Shown here piece by piece: positions 24,521-33,825 of a stretch of DNA of 64,000 nucleotides. The stretch's first letter is position 1. Every line of letters begins with the position of its first letter. The stretch comes from Candidatus Latescibacterota bacterium. GTDB lineage: Bacteria; Latescibacterota; MWCZ01. The position numbers and the translations under genes are program-made. Location of the stretch: NCBI GenBank assembly GCA_022706085.1, contig JAKJDF010000001.1:112394-176393 (forward strand), given 5' to 3'. A model generated the notes under the pieces. That model was not told the origin of the DNA, did not search any database, and saw only the letters and a program-made list of their open reading frames with translations.

Positions 24521-27127
24521 TCAGTCAGTCTTCTTGTGTCGCTCCTCACGGTATGCGAACCACGCGGGCAGGAAGACAACTGACATGTACAGACACGTTC
24601 CCATGCCGATTATCGAAATCAGACCGAGGGAGTAGAGGCCCCGATGGTCTGCCGTCAACATCCCGCCGAAACCTTCCATGGTCGTAAGCGAGGCCATGAG
24701 CGCCGCCGCCCCGGTAGTCCTGAGGACATACAGCACCGAGCCACGCCCTTCTTCTCGATAACGCGCATAGAAGTGGACGCCGTTGTCCACGCCCATGCCG
24801 AGAATGCTGGGCAGAGCGACAATGTTGTAGAAGTTGAAGCGGACGCCGGTCAGCGCCATGGTCCCGATCATGAGAATAACACCACCGAGGAGCGGTGCCA
24901 TGACCAAAATCGTGGTTTTGAACGCCTTGCGCTCGAAAAGAAACACGAGGAGAGCACCCAGAACGGCCTCCGCGCCAAACAGCCACGCCAGTTCCTCAAA
25001 TTTCGCATGGAAGCCGGTTCCCGTTATTTTTGAGAAGGCAACCAGCACACCGTCCACCAGAACGGGCAGGATCGCAAGCAATGCGGCGCGTTTCGTTCCA
25101 AACTGCAGCAGCACGATGGCGAATACCACCAGCAGTGTCACGGTGATCGCGATCACGCTGTCCTTCTGCATCACCAGCAACATGTCTGCGAAAATTACCG
25201 CGCTGCCCGATGCGTAGAACTTCCCGAAATGAGGTGTATCGATTTCCCGGATATCTTCCGCGAACGCAATCGTCTGTTTGCCGTCCCGAAGGGAAACCGA
25301 AGTACCTATGACAACGAATTCCCCGAGGCTGCCGTCGGGCCCGCGAAATTTCCGGACAATGAAGTCCGGAAGGTCCGACGCGGTGATCTCATTCACGTTC
25401 AACCAGCGTTTGAGGCCCTCAACATTGATATTGGATTGCCCTTGAAGGATCGCTTCCTCGTGGCCTTCGACAACCCTGCGCAACCGCCGGATCAGCGCCA
25501 TCTTCTGGTCCTGATCCGCCGGCACAAATCCTTCCAGAGTACGCACTTCTTTGATCGTCGGACTCAGCGTGTCCGTTCGCTGGATTGCGCGCAGGGCGTC
25601 TGCCACTTCCCTCCGCGCGGCCGAGTCTTCAACAACAATGGCTGCGGGAGCGGACTCCATGGGTTGTATCTTCGAAATCTTCGATTTCACGAGATTCGAC
25701 GCAGGGATGTTCGAACGAAGGTTGGAGAAATCGTAATCGAATCGCACTCGCGGGTAGAACGCCGCGGCAAACACCGCAACCGCCAGAAGGAATACCGTGC
25801 CAAATACGACCGATTTGGCGAACGGAAAGGTCGCGGTAGATTCCGCCCATTTTTTCGCGGCGTGCCGGTGCCTCACGAGTCTCAGGCGTTCGCCGATCGC
25901 AATGAACGCGGGAAAACTGAAAAGTACGGCAGTGAGCGTCATCAACACTCCGGTTCCGGCTATGAAACCGTACTCGGAGAACCCTTTGAAATCCGTTATC
26001 GTGAGCGCGTAAAAAGCGGCCACCGTGGTCGTCGCGCTGGTCAGAAGAGCGGACCCTGTGTTGACGATCGCACGTGTTGTCGCGGTTTCGAGGTCCTGCC
26101 CGCGCCCCCTTTCCTCGGTGTACCGTTGGAACACATGGATGCCAAAATCGATACCGAGACCCGTCAGCGCGGCTATCAGGAAAGCCGTGATGAGGTTCAG
26201 GTGCCCGACGGTGAGGGCGGTAATCCCGAAAGTCCACCCGAGGCCGGCAATTAACGGGTAACCGATGTAAAGCCATGCAAAATACTGCCGGAAATAGAGC
26301 GAGATCGTGATGATGATCCCAAGAATCGAGATGATCGCGGTGGATTTTATGTCGCTCACCAGAGACTCATATTCGTCCACGCGATTCTTGAACTCGCCGC
26401 CGTAATACACTTCGAGCTGCGGGTGGAACGACGCCGGGTTCAAGGCTGCGACTTGCCTTCTGGCGGAAGCGATGACCTTTCGTGAGAAACCGACGTCACC
26501 GGATTGACCGGCCGGATATGCGATCAGGATCCGGGTTGTGCCATCTGAGGTTGCCCATCCGTCAGAACCGTTCGAATTGTTCCCGGAACCGTTCGTCCCC
26601 TTGTACTTTTCCTCGATATCGGAGAAGTCGAGTGGCTCGCCGAACTCGTCCATTTGAACCTTGGACGAAACGCGGCGGTAGACCTCTCCCAGGTCTTCAA
26701 GATCCATGTAGAGGAGTTTGTGGTCGTCGAAGAAACTGAGGTCGCGGCTCCATTCGACATAGCTGTATGCGGAGTCCGCCAGCAGTTTCCGGCCCAGCGC
26801 AATTGCAAACCGGTGATTGGCGGCCGAATCAGGGGACTCAATGACGAAAATAACCTTCTCCAGCCCCCCGACTTTCTGCTGAACCCGATCGAGTTCCTTC
26901 ACGCTCGGATAATCCCGCGGCAGCAACGTGGCGAGATCGGTTTTGAGGGAGAGGAATGAGGCCGCCCACAACGCAAGCCCGGTGAAAACGAGCGATACGC
27001 CAGCGGTCAGCCAGGGGTGACGAAGACTGAACGCCACCCACTTTTCGGCGACACGCCGGAAGAAACCGTGCGCGATTGAATTCAACGTGGATTCCTCGGA
27101 TTTAGGCCATTGACTGGACCCGGCCAT
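24521..27127 (-). CDS. MMPL/RND-superfamily exporter (HpnN-like)
   Basis: 868 residues with two repeated halves, each with one membrane helix, a large periplasmic domain and a bundle of five to six helices. The first helix is at about 37-57 and the bundles at about 250-400 and 660-860. In each half the intramembrane acidic motif is visible (GLGIDFGIHVFQRY near 318-331; GMGVDNGVHFYARY near 775-788). This is the architecture of lipid and hydrophobe exporters such as HpnN and MmpL. No hopanoid genes are in the window, so the cargo is unknown. The annotated start is ATG at 27127, but TTG at 27085 has a much better GAGGA 6 nt upstream. Confidence 0.82.
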   Translation of the reverse strand: MAGSSQWPKSEESTLNSIAHGFFRRVAEKWVAFSLRHPWLTAGVSLVFTGLALWAASFLSLKTDLATLLPRDYPSVKELDRVQQKVGGLEKVIFVIESPDSAANHRFAIALGRKLLADSAYSYVEWSRDLSFFDDHKLLYMDLEDLGEVYRRVSSKVQMDEFGEPLDFSDIEEKYKGTNGSGNNSNGSDGWATSDGTTRILIAYPAGQSGDVGFSRKVIASARRQVAALNPASFHPQLEVYYGGEFKNRVDEYESLVSDIKSTAIISILGIIITISLYFRQYFAWLYIGYPLIAGLGWTFGITALTVGHLNLITAFLIAALTGLGIDFGIHVFQRYTEERGRGQDLETATTRAIVNTGSALLTSATTTVAAFYALTITDFKGFSEYGFIAGTGVLMTLTAVLFSFPAFIAIGERLRLVRHRHAAKKWAESTATFPFAKSVVFGTVFLLAVAVFAAAFYPRVRFDYDFSNLRSNIPASNLVKSKISKIQPMESAPAAIVVEDSAARREVADALRAIQRTDTLSPTIKEVRTLEGFVPADQDQKMALIRRLRRVVEGHEEAILQGQSNINVEGLKRWLNVNEITASDLPDFIVRKFRGPDGSLGEFVVIGTSVSLRDGKQTIAFAEDIREIDTPHFGKFYASGSAVIFADMLLVMQKDSVIAITVTLLVVFAIVLLQFGTKRAALLAILPVLVDGVLVAFSKITGTGFHAKFEELAWLFGAEAVLGALLVFLFERKAFKTTILVMAPLLGGVILMIGTMALTGVRFNFYNIVALPSILGMGVDNGVHFYARYREEGRGSVLYVLRTTGAAALMASLTTMEGFGGMLTADHRGLYSLGLISIIGMGTCLYMSVVFLPAWFAYREERHKKTD

Positions 27128-27234
27128 ACCAGCCGTGATATGTCGAGCACTTTGTTGCGGAGCATGGAGGCTGCAAAAACAAGGCCAGGAGTAGAGTTCG
27201 TACCGGAAAAAGCCCGCACGCGTCGCTCAGGTGC

Positions 27235-27274
27235 AAAAAAAGCCACCCGGTCATCAAACGATGTCCCGAGTGGC
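27235..27274 (-). terminator. Intrinsic terminator after the ErpA-like gene
   Basis: On the minus strand GCCACTCGG (27274-27266) pairs with CCGGGTGGC (27250-27242, one mismatch). An additional CAT/ATG pairing lies in the loop, and seven T follow (27241-27235). It lies 60 nt past the gene's stop and separates it from the RND exporter gene. Confidence 0.75.
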
Positions 27275-27334
27275 GTTATAAGCGACCCTTACCGGCGCCG
27301 GGCCGAGAGAAGAACATACGCTCGCACGAAATGC

Positions 27335-27688
27335 TCAGAATGAGTGGGAATGCCCGCAACCGCATGTGGTAACCACATTAGGATTCTCGATCTTGAAACC
27401 TGACGCCATTTCAGATTCGACGTAATCGATGGTAGCGCCCTCCACGTATCGCGCGCTCATGGGGTCTACTACAACTTTGAATCCCTCATAGTCCAGCAGC
27501 TCATCATCTTCCGCAAATTCGTCGTCGAACGCGAGTCTGTACTGAAACCCTGCGCAGCCGCCGCCCACAACCTGAAGGCGCAACGCGTAATTTGGGTTTC
27601 CTTCTTCCTGAAGCAGCTCACGGATCTTTTTCGCGGCTGAATCGGAGATAGTAACGAGAGAATCAACGGCAACTGGTGCGTCCACCAT
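27335..27688 (-). CDS. A-type iron-sulfur carrier (ErpA/IscA/HesB family)
   Basis: A 117-residue A-type carrier that delivers Fe-S clusters to apoproteins. The three conserved cysteines are present: GGGCAGFQY near residues 50-58 and TCGCGHS near 108-114. The N-terminal VTISDSAAKKIRELL is typical. The extra acidic segment EFAEDDELL is characteristic of ErpA-like members. ATG at 27688 follows a strong TGGAGGAAGG; a longer in-frame start 21 codons upstream is not supported. The gene stands alone, divergent from relA/spoT and closed by its own terminator. Confidence 0.88.
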   Translation of the reverse strand: MVDAPVAVDSLVTISDSAAKKIRELLQEEGNPNYALRLQVVGGGCAGFQYRLAFDDEFAEDDELLDYEGFKVVVDPMSARYVEGATIDYVESEMASGFKIENPNVVTTCGCGHSHSF

Positions 27689-27997
27689 AACCTTCCTCCA
27701 CAAATCTGGTATCAACCTGTGCGGTCCTGCACTGGTTGCATCGACTAACAAATATACCGAGGCACACTCTATGCGCCAAACGCTCGTTCACCCGCAAAGA
27801 ACAACAACCGGGCGAAACCGGCGGTTCCTCGTTGCGTCAGAACGGGAAGATGATGCGGAAGTCCTCAGAGTTCCGGCACGTATCGTTCTTGCGCTATCTT
27901 TAATGCACCTGTGGCAGCGCGCAGCCACATCTGCCCTTCGGCACGCCGATCGGTGGATGAGGATGCCGGATAGCGGGACGGACGCTCTGGACCTCCG
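27689..27997. other. Divergent intergenic region, erpA-like / relA-spoT
   Basis: 309 nt containing no gene. A possible plus-strand promoter for relA/spoT is TTCCGG (27871-27876), 18 nt, TATCTT (27895-27900), about 97 nt before the start; it is weak. On the minus strand a TATATT lies about 70 nt before the ErpA-like start, without a convincing -35. No riboswitch or RNA gene was recognised. Confidence 0.4.
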
Positions 27998-30277
27998 ATG
28001 AACGTGCCCGACGAAACCGAAAAAACTCGTGCGGAAACTGCCTACTGCGACCGCCTGTTTGCGGAGACCATGCAACTGGCCTCGCGGTTCGACAAAAACA
28101 TCGATTTGCCAACTCTGAGAAGAGCGTACCGCTTCGCTTCAGAACGTCACAAAGGGCATTTCCGCTCTTCCGGCGAGCCCTATCTTGTGCATCCGGTGCA
28201 TGTGGCCCGCATCCTTGTCGACCTCCACCTCGATGCACAGACTCTTGCGGCAGGTCTTCTGCACGACGTCGTCGAAGACGATCTGAAAACCCCGATAGAG
28301 GAAATCGAGGTCAATTTCGGCAATGATGTAGCCACGATTGTGGACGGCGTTACCAAAATCTCCAGGATGCAGCTTGTAAGCGACAAGGAAAACCAGATAG
28401 ACAATTTCCGGAAGATGCTGCTCGCGGTTGCAAAAGACGTACGAGTCATTCTCGTGAAATTCGCGGACCGACTTCACAACCTGAGAACGCTCGATTATCT
28501 GCCTCCTGAAAAGCGCTTGCGGATCGCCCGGGAAACGCTGGATGTCTATGCTCCCCTCGCGCATCGCTTCGGTATGGCGCGCGTTCGTCGCGAGCTTGAG
28601 GAGCTTGCGTTCCGTTACGCGGATCCAGAAGCCTACGCCCGTCTTGAGGCCCAAGTCGCACAGCGCAAGGACGAGTACTGGAATGCGATCGAGCAGTTCT
28701 GCGATGAAATCCGGGCGGGGTTATCAAAACGCGGTATGCCGGCGGAAGTCAGCGGGCGGGTCAAACACCTGTACAGCATCCACAACAAAATGGTTTCCGA
28801 AGGCAAGGAGCTGTCGGAAATCTACGACTTGCTGGGGGTCCGCATTATCGTCGAAACCGCGGATCAATGTTACGACGCGCTGGCATATCTCCACCAGCAC
28901 TATCGCCCGCTCGAGGGGCGATTCAAGGACTACATCGGTAACCCGAAATCGAACGGATACCAGTCGCTCCACACAACCGTAACGAACAACCAGCGAACCG
29001 TGGTAGAAGTCCAGATCCGCACACGGGAAATGCACGAGGTGGCCGAGGAAGGAATTGCGCGCCACTGGCTGTACAAAGAAGGTCGGGCCACGGGCGAAAT
29101 TGACGCGCAAATGCGCTGGGTCCGGCAGTTTCTTGAGTGGTCGAAGGATATTCGCGATCCGAGTGAGTTCTACGAACAGCTCAAAATCGACCTCTTTCCG
29201 GACGAAATATTCGCCCTCACTCCCAAAGGTGATGTGATACCTCTTCCGAAAGGTGCGACTGCACTGGATTTCGCGTTCGCGGTCCATACGGAGGTGGGCC
29301 TTCATGCATCGGGTGCGATCGTGGGGGGGCGAATTGTGCCGCTTGGGTACGAACTCCAGACGTCTGACTCGGTCCGCATCATCACGTCGGCCAACCAGAA
29401 ACCGAGCCGCGACTGGCTCAATCTGGTGAAAACGGCGAAAGCCCGAACAAGGGTGAAGCAGTGGCTTCGCCAGGCGGAATTCGCGCTTAATGTCGAGATC
29501 GGGCACGACCTTGTAGAGAAACGCCTGAAGAAAGCCGGGCTGGTAATCCCGGAGGAAGAGTGGGCCGCGGCGGCGGCGGCGTTCAACATGAAGGACCGCG
29601 AGCATCTTTTCGCCGCCGTGGGCGCCGGGGATCTCGCGCCGGAACGCGTCTTCGACCACATACGTTCCATGGTCGCTCCGGCGCCGACAAAAGAAGAAGC
29701 GCCTCAGAAAGAACTACCCGGGGCTGATGCGGAAGCGGGAGGGATCGTCCTGAGCGGAATGGATAACCCGCTTGTTCGAATCGCGCGATGCTGCAACCCC
29801 GTCCCGGGAGATCCGGTCCTCGGTTTCATCACCCGGGGGCGGGGTTTGACGGTTCATCACCGCGAGTGCCCGAACATACGACAGCTGAAGGAAGACGCGG
29901 GGCGCCTCATACCCGTTCGGTGGGAGGCGAGGGACGTCATCGGGGGCGCGGGTCCCTTCAAGACCGCGATCATCGTCAAAGGTTCTGATAGAGTAGGGCT
30001 CCTGAGCAACGTGACAAGCACGATTGCGAGCACGGGCGCGAACATAAGGCACGCGGAAATTCGCACCCTGCCTGACGGCGCTCACAGCGCGTTCCTGCTG
30101 GAAGTGAAGAACCTCAAGCAGCTCAAACGGGTAATTTCGAAACTCCGGAAGGTGCCGAATGTGGTAGAGGTTCACCGACTTGCGACCGAAGGCGACGACG
30201 AAGACGAACTGCGCGCGATGATCGCCGGAAGCCCGTTGCCGTTTGCCGAGGAATCGCCGGACGACGAGGACGAGTAA
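27998..30277 (+). CDS. Bifunctional (p)ppGpp synthetase/hydrolase (RelA/SpoT)
   Basis: A 759-residue long RSH protein. The HD hydrolase domain (about 45-200) keeps HDVVEDD near residues 88-94, so hydrolase activity is expected. The synthetase domain (about 240-350) includes GRVKHLYSIHNKM near 253-265 and the EVQIRTREMHEVAEEG region near 336-351. The TGS domain lies near 394-460, with a C-terminal ACT domain near 660-735. It thus looks like a Rel/SpoT enzyme able both to make and to degrade the stringent-response alarmone. The RIS region (CCNPVPGD near 597-604) is present. It is followed one base after its stop by pgeF. Confidence 0.93.
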   Translation: MNVPDETEKTRAETAYCDRLFAETMQLASRFDKNIDLPTLRRAYRFASERHKGHFRSSGEPYLVHPVHVARILVDLHLDAQTLAAGLLHDVVEDDLKTPIEEIEVNFGNDVATIVDGVTKISRMQLVSDKENQIDNFRKMLLAVAKDVRVILVKFADRLHNLRTLDYLPPEKRLRIARETLDVYAPLAHRFGMARVRRELEELAFRYADPEAYARLEAQVAQRKDEYWNAIEQFCDEIRAGLSKRGMPAEVSGRVKHLYSIHNKMVSEGKELSEIYDLLGVRIIVETADQCYDALAYLHQHYRPLEGRFKDYIGNPKSNGYQSLHTTVTNNQRTVVEVQIRTREMHEVAEEGIARHWLYKEGRATGEIDAQMRWVRQFLEWSKDIRDPSEFYEQLKIDLFPDEIFALTPKGDVIPLPKGATALDFAFAVHTEVGLHASGAIVGGRIVPLGYELQTSDSVRIITSANQKPSRDWLNLVKTAKARTRVKQWLRQAEFALNVEIGHDLVEKRLKKAGLVIPEEEWAAAAAAFNMKDREHLFAAVGAGDLAPERVFDHIRSMVAPAPTKEEAPQKELPGADAEAGGIVLSGMDNPLVRIARCCNPVPGDPVLGFITRGRGLTVHHRECPNIRQLKEDAGRLIPVRWEARDVIGGAGPFKTAIIVKGSDRVGLLSNVTSTIASTGANIRHAEIRTLPDGAHSAFLLEVKNLKQLKRVISKLRKVPNVVEVHRLATEGDDEDELRAMIAGSPLPFAEESPDDEDE

Positions 30278-30278
30278 C

Positions 30279-31058
30279 GTGTTCCGCCTCACCTCAGAAA
30301 CCGGCCTGCCAATGCTCCGTTCATCGCTGCTGGACGAAATACCCGGCGTATGGCACGGATTCACGACGAGAATCGGCGGCGTGAGCGCGGGGATGTTCGC
30401 GTATCTCAACCTTTCGCTGAACGTCGGGGATTCCCCTGATGCTGTTCTGCAGAACAGGTCGCTGCTCGCCAAATCCGCAGGAATCATGCCGGAAGTGGTA
30501 ACCCTGCAAGCACAGCAGCATGGCTCAGAAGTGGTATTGTGCGATGAATTGAGTCCCGAAGCGGCACACCGTGCTGACGCCTTCGTCGCCACCCGGGAAG
30601 CCATACCGGTGCTGGTGGGAACCGCGGACTGCGTCCCGGTCCTCTTGGCGTCGGAAGACGGACGGATTGTGGCTTCAATTCACGCGGGCTGGAAGGGCGT
30701 GCTGGCGGAAGTAATTCCGCGAACCATCACGGCGATGAGGACGGTTTCGGGCACCCGACCGGAATCAGTGCGCGCGGCGATCGGGCCCCACATCCGCGCG
30801 TGTTGTTTCGAGGTGGGAGACGACGTCGCCAGTCGGTTTCGAAGGGAACACGTAGTAGAGCGACACGCGCGGGATGGCAAGTTGTACGTTGACCTGTCTG
30901 CAGCTGCAGTGTGTCAGCTCGAGGACTCAGGCATCGCGATGAAAAACATAGACGTCTCTTCAATGTGCACGGTGTGCCGCCGTGACCTGTTGTTCTCCCA
31001 CCGTGCCAGCGGCGGCACCACGGGACGGACGGTCGCGATGATCATGCGGCTCAGGTAA
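30279..31058 (+). CDS. pgeF: Peptidoglycan editing factor / laccase-domain protein (YfiH family)
   Basis: A 259-residue YfiH/PgeF protein. The copper/zinc-oxidase-like core shows TADCVPVLL near 108-116 and IHAGWKG near 128-134. The C-terminal CTVCRRDLLFSHRA near 229-242 carries Cys and His ligands. Family members remove L-Ser-containing mistakes from peptidoglycan precursors in E. coli and act on purine nucleosides in vitro. The start is GTG at 30279, one base after the relA/spoT stop, with GAGGA upstream. Placement next to uppP suits an envelope function. Confidence 0.88.
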   Translation: MFRLTSETGLPMLRSSLLDEIPGVWHGFTTRIGGVSAGMFAYLNLSLNVGDSPDAVLQNRSLLAKSAGIMPEVVTLQAQQHGSEVVLCDELSPEAAHRADAFVATREAIPVLVGTADCVPVLLASEDGRIVASIHAGWKGVLAEVIPRTITAMRTVSGTRPESVRAAIGPHIRACCFEVGDDVASRFRREHVVERHARDGKLYVDLSAAAVCQLEDSGIAMKNIDVSSMCTVCRRDLLFSHRASGGTTGRTVAMIMRLR

Positions 31059-31102
31059 CATGCACCGAATCGTTCCTGCCGGTTTCCATTCTGGAGCTTT
31101 CT

Positions 31103-31915
31103 ATGAGCGTTTTTGAAGCCGCTGTCGTAGGGGTTATACAGGGATTGACGGAGTTTCTTCCGGTTTCCAGTTCGGCGCACATCGTGTACGCGGAGCATTT
31201 CCTCGGCATCAGGGAGGGAAATGTCGACCTTGCGATCGTGGTTCATCTGGGAACCCTTGTCGCGGTTTTCGCGGCCATGGGGTACCGCATCGCACCGATC
31301 ATCAGAGGTACGATCGCGGGAGTTGCGGATCTGACGGCTCGGCGTTCACCGTGGGCGCGAGAGGAGTTTCGCTGGGCGACGTACATAATCGTGGGAACGA
31401 TTCCCGCGGCTCTGCTGGGGGTCCTGTTCGAGCACCCGCTGAAAGAAACCTTCGGGAACCCCTTGCAAACTTCGGTCTTGCTCATGGGAACGGGAATCAT
31501 TCTTTTCGCGACGCGTTTTGTCGTGCAAAACGATCGCAACTGGGGGCTGTTTGGCGCACTGGCGGTGGGGTTTGCACAGGCGCTGGCAATTCTTCCCGGC
31601 ATATCGCGTTCCGGTTCAACGATTTCGGTCGGTTTGTTTCTGAAAATTGAACGCGAAAAGGCGGCGGAGTTCTCGTTCCTGCTTTCAATCCCCGTGATTC
31701 TCGGAGGGGCCCTCATCCACATCGCCGGCATGGTGGGACAGCAAGGCGGATTGGCTCTATTGAGCACGCCACTGATTGCAGGGTTCTGTACTTCGGCCAT
31801 TTCGGGATATGCGGCTGTTCGAATCCTGTTGTCATTCGTCAGGAACGGCGCGCTTCACTGGTTCGCGCTTTATTGCTGGATAGTCGGGGCGGCAGGAACG
31901 TGGTATTTCGCGTGA
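31103..31915 (+). CDS. uppP: Undecaprenyl-diphosphatase UppP
   Basis: A 270-residue membrane enzyme that recycles the undecaprenyl lipid carrier for peptidoglycan and surface polysaccharides. Both family signatures are present: QGLTEFLPVSSSAH near residues 13-26 (catalytic Glu) and LPGISRSGSTIS near 163-174. Eight hydrophobic segments are expected and visible. ATG at 31103 has GGAG 7 nt upstream. It lies 44 nt after pgeF and 10 nt before the EEP hydrolase gene, probably one transcript from relA/spoT onward. Confidence 0.93.
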   Translation: MSVFEAAVVGVIQGLTEFLPVSSSAHIVYAEHFLGIREGNVDLAIVVHLGTLVAVFAAMGYRIAPIIRGTIAGVADLTARRSPWAREEFRWATYIIVGTIPAALLGVLFEHPLKETFGNPLQTSVLLMGTGIILFATRFVVQNDRNWGLFGALAVGFAQALAILPGISRSGSTISVGLFLKIEREKAAEFSFLLSIPVILGGALIHIAGMVGQQGGLALLSTPLIAGFCTSAISGYAAVRILLSFVRNGALHWFALYCWIVGAAGTWYFA

Positions 31916-31925
31916 GGACGGGACT

Positions 31926-32753
31926 ATGCTTGACCAGTTCGCAGACATGCGATTCATGAGCTTCAATATCCGTTTCCCCTGTGAGTCCGACGCGGGCAAT
32001 CTGTGGGACGAACGGCGAGCCCGGGTGTTCGAAATGATCGAGATGTACGATCCAGACGTGATTGGCATGCAGGAGGTGTATCGGCGACAGCTGAAAGACT
32101 TGCTCAATGCCCTTCCGAGCTACGCGGCGGTTGGAAGGGAGCGGTACGGGGGAACGGATGAGGAGCACAACCCCGTATTCTTCAGACGCGAGAAGTTCCT
32201 CGTAGAAGGCAGCACCACAAAATGGTTCTCTGACACGCCGGACGTACCGGGTACACGCACGTTTTGCCCTTCGGATCACCCTCGTATTGTCACATCGGCG
32301 ACTTTCATGCATATCCCGACCGGGATTCGCGTTTCGGTTCTGAACACGCATTTCCCGCTGACACGGGACGAGGACATCCAGCTCGCCTGTGCACGAGTCG
32401 TAGAAAGCCAATTTGTTTCCGTTCCGGAGTTTATTCCGGTTGTTTTGATGGGGGATTTCAATGCTCCACCAGACGGTGGCCTTTACGGTTTTTTCACGCG
32501 TTCCGGCGCCGGCACCGGCCGAGGCTTCCGGGATACACGTCTACTTGCGCCAAAGGTTCTTGGTCCGGCGGGAACTGTGCACGGCTTCAGAGGAGGCTTG
32601 CCACCCGCGAGCCGCCGCATTGACTGGGTCCTTTTCGCTGGAGAAGGCGAGGTCAGCAGGTATGAGACAGTCCGGTTTGAACGAGACAGCAGATACCCGT
32701 CGGACCACTTCCCCGTGTGCGTAGACATACGTTTTGCGCGGGCATGCGACTGA
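31926..32753 (+). CDS. Endonuclease/exonuclease/phosphatase-family hydrolase
   Basis: A 275-residue EEP-fold hydrolase. RFMSFNIRF near residues 9-17 has the Asn metal site and DVIGMQEV near 44-51 the catalytic Glu. NTHFPL lies near 138-143, GDFNAPPDG near 177-185, and the C-terminal SDHFPV near 260-265 has the active-site Asp-His. All core residues are kept, so it should be active as a phosphodiesterase or phosphatase. No signal peptide is seen. Cytoplasmic relatives act on inositol/sphingolipid-type or nucleotide phosphates; the substrate is unknown. Confidence 0.83.
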   Translation: MLDQFADMRFMSFNIRFPCESDAGNLWDERRARVFEMIEMYDPDVIGMQEVYRRQLKDLLNALPSYAAVGRERYGGTDEEHNPVFFRREKFLVEGSTTKWFSDTPDVPGTRTFCPSDHPRIVTSATFMHIPTGIRVSVLNTHFPLTRDEDIQLACARVVESQFVSVPEFIPVVLMGDFNAPPDGGLYGFFTRSGAGTGRGFRDTRLLAPKVLGPAGTVHGFRGGLPPASRRIDWVLFAGEGEVSRYETVRFERDSRYPSDHFPVCVDIRFARACD

Positions 32754-32777
32754 AACGTGGACAAGGAGTGCAGAGAA

Positions 32778-33740
32778 ATGGAAAGGCCAAAAGTGTACGT
32801 GCACCGCGTTGGATCGTGGGCTCCCCGTTACCTGGATGACGAGAATCGTTCCAGATTGGCCGATTTCTCGGAGATAGTAGATGACTCCTCCCTGGACGCA
32901 CCACCTCCGAACATCGCCCATCGCCTTGAGGGGGTGCAGGCGATCCTGTCGCTCAACGGCGCGGGCGCGGAGGACATAACCGAAGATGCCCTGCGCGCGG
33001 TCGGAACAGTTCGGATCGCGGTCATTTCCCACTGGTTTCACGGGTCGCATGACCGGGCAACGGCCGCGTGGAGAGCGGCAGGCGTGCGAGTTACCGATGC
33101 ATCATGGGGGAACAACTTTGCCGTCGCGCAATGGACCCTCGGAGCGATGATCAACGGTGTTTTCCGCGTAGCGGAACTTGACCGCGCCATGCGTGCGGGG
33201 GAAGTCTGGCCCGACCATCATTTCACGAGCAGTATGCTGGACGGCCAGAGAATCGGCCTCGTGGGTCTGGGGCGCATTGGCAGGCTCGTCGCGGGATTGT
33301 TGCAGCCATTTCACGTAGAAATCGTGGGTTATGACAAATACGTCACCGCGGAGGAGGCATCGAAATTCAACGTCCGTTGGTGTCCACTGGAACAGGTGAT
33401 GGCAACCTCGGACATCATCAGCCTGCATCTGCCGGTCACGCCGGAAACGACGCGCCTGATTACAAGAGCCCACATTGAATCCATTCGGAAGGGCGCGCTT
33501 CTGGTCAACTCGGCGAGAACCGCGATTCTGGATTACGAAGCGTTCCGTGAATGTCTGCAAAAGGGGTTGTTTCGCGCGATCGTGGATGTGTTTGAACCGG
33601 AACCGCCCCCTGTTGACGACACGTTGCGTACGCTTCCGAACGTGGTAATGACCCCGCACATCGCCGGTTCGACGGCTCGGATGTGCCACGTTTGCGGCCG
33701 AACGGCCATTGAGGAGTTGCGGAAGCAACTCGTGGGCTAG
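32778..33740 (+). CDS. D-isomer-specific 2-hydroxyacid dehydrogenase
   Basis: A 320-residue NAD-dependent dehydrogenase of the D-2-hydroxyacid family. The Rossmann motif GLVGLGRIGRL is near residues 156-166. The catalytic triad is visible as Arg in NSARTA (about 246), Glu in DVFEPEP (about 274) and His in TPHIAG (about 295). The substrate-domain sequence does not identify it as SerA, glyoxylate or lactate dehydrogenase. ATG at 32778 has AAGGAG about 9 nt upstream; an in-frame GTG at 32757 is less likely. It follows the EEP gene by 24 nt. Confidence 0.87.
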   Translation: MERPKVYVHRVGSWAPRYLDDENRSRLADFSEIVDDSSLDAPPPNIAHRLEGVQAILSLNGAGAEDITEDALRAVGTVRIAVISHWFHGSHDRATAAWRAAGVRVTDASWGNNFAVAQWTLGAMINGVFRVAELDRAMRAGEVWPDHHFTSSMLDGQRIGLVGLGRIGRLVAGLLQPFHVEIVGYDKYVTAEEASKFNVRWCPLEQVMATSDIISLHLPVTPETTRLITRAHIESIRKGALLVNSARTAILDYEAFRECLQKGLFRAIVDVFEPEPPPVDDTLRTLPNVVMTPHIAGSTARMCHVCGRTAIEELRKQLVG

Positions 33741-33825
33741 TCTGCATCGCAATGGTAGCTTGATCACGCTGCCGCCAGCGAACCGGCAGAAGGACTCAAA
33801 CGACGTCTGGAGAAGGGTTTTGCTG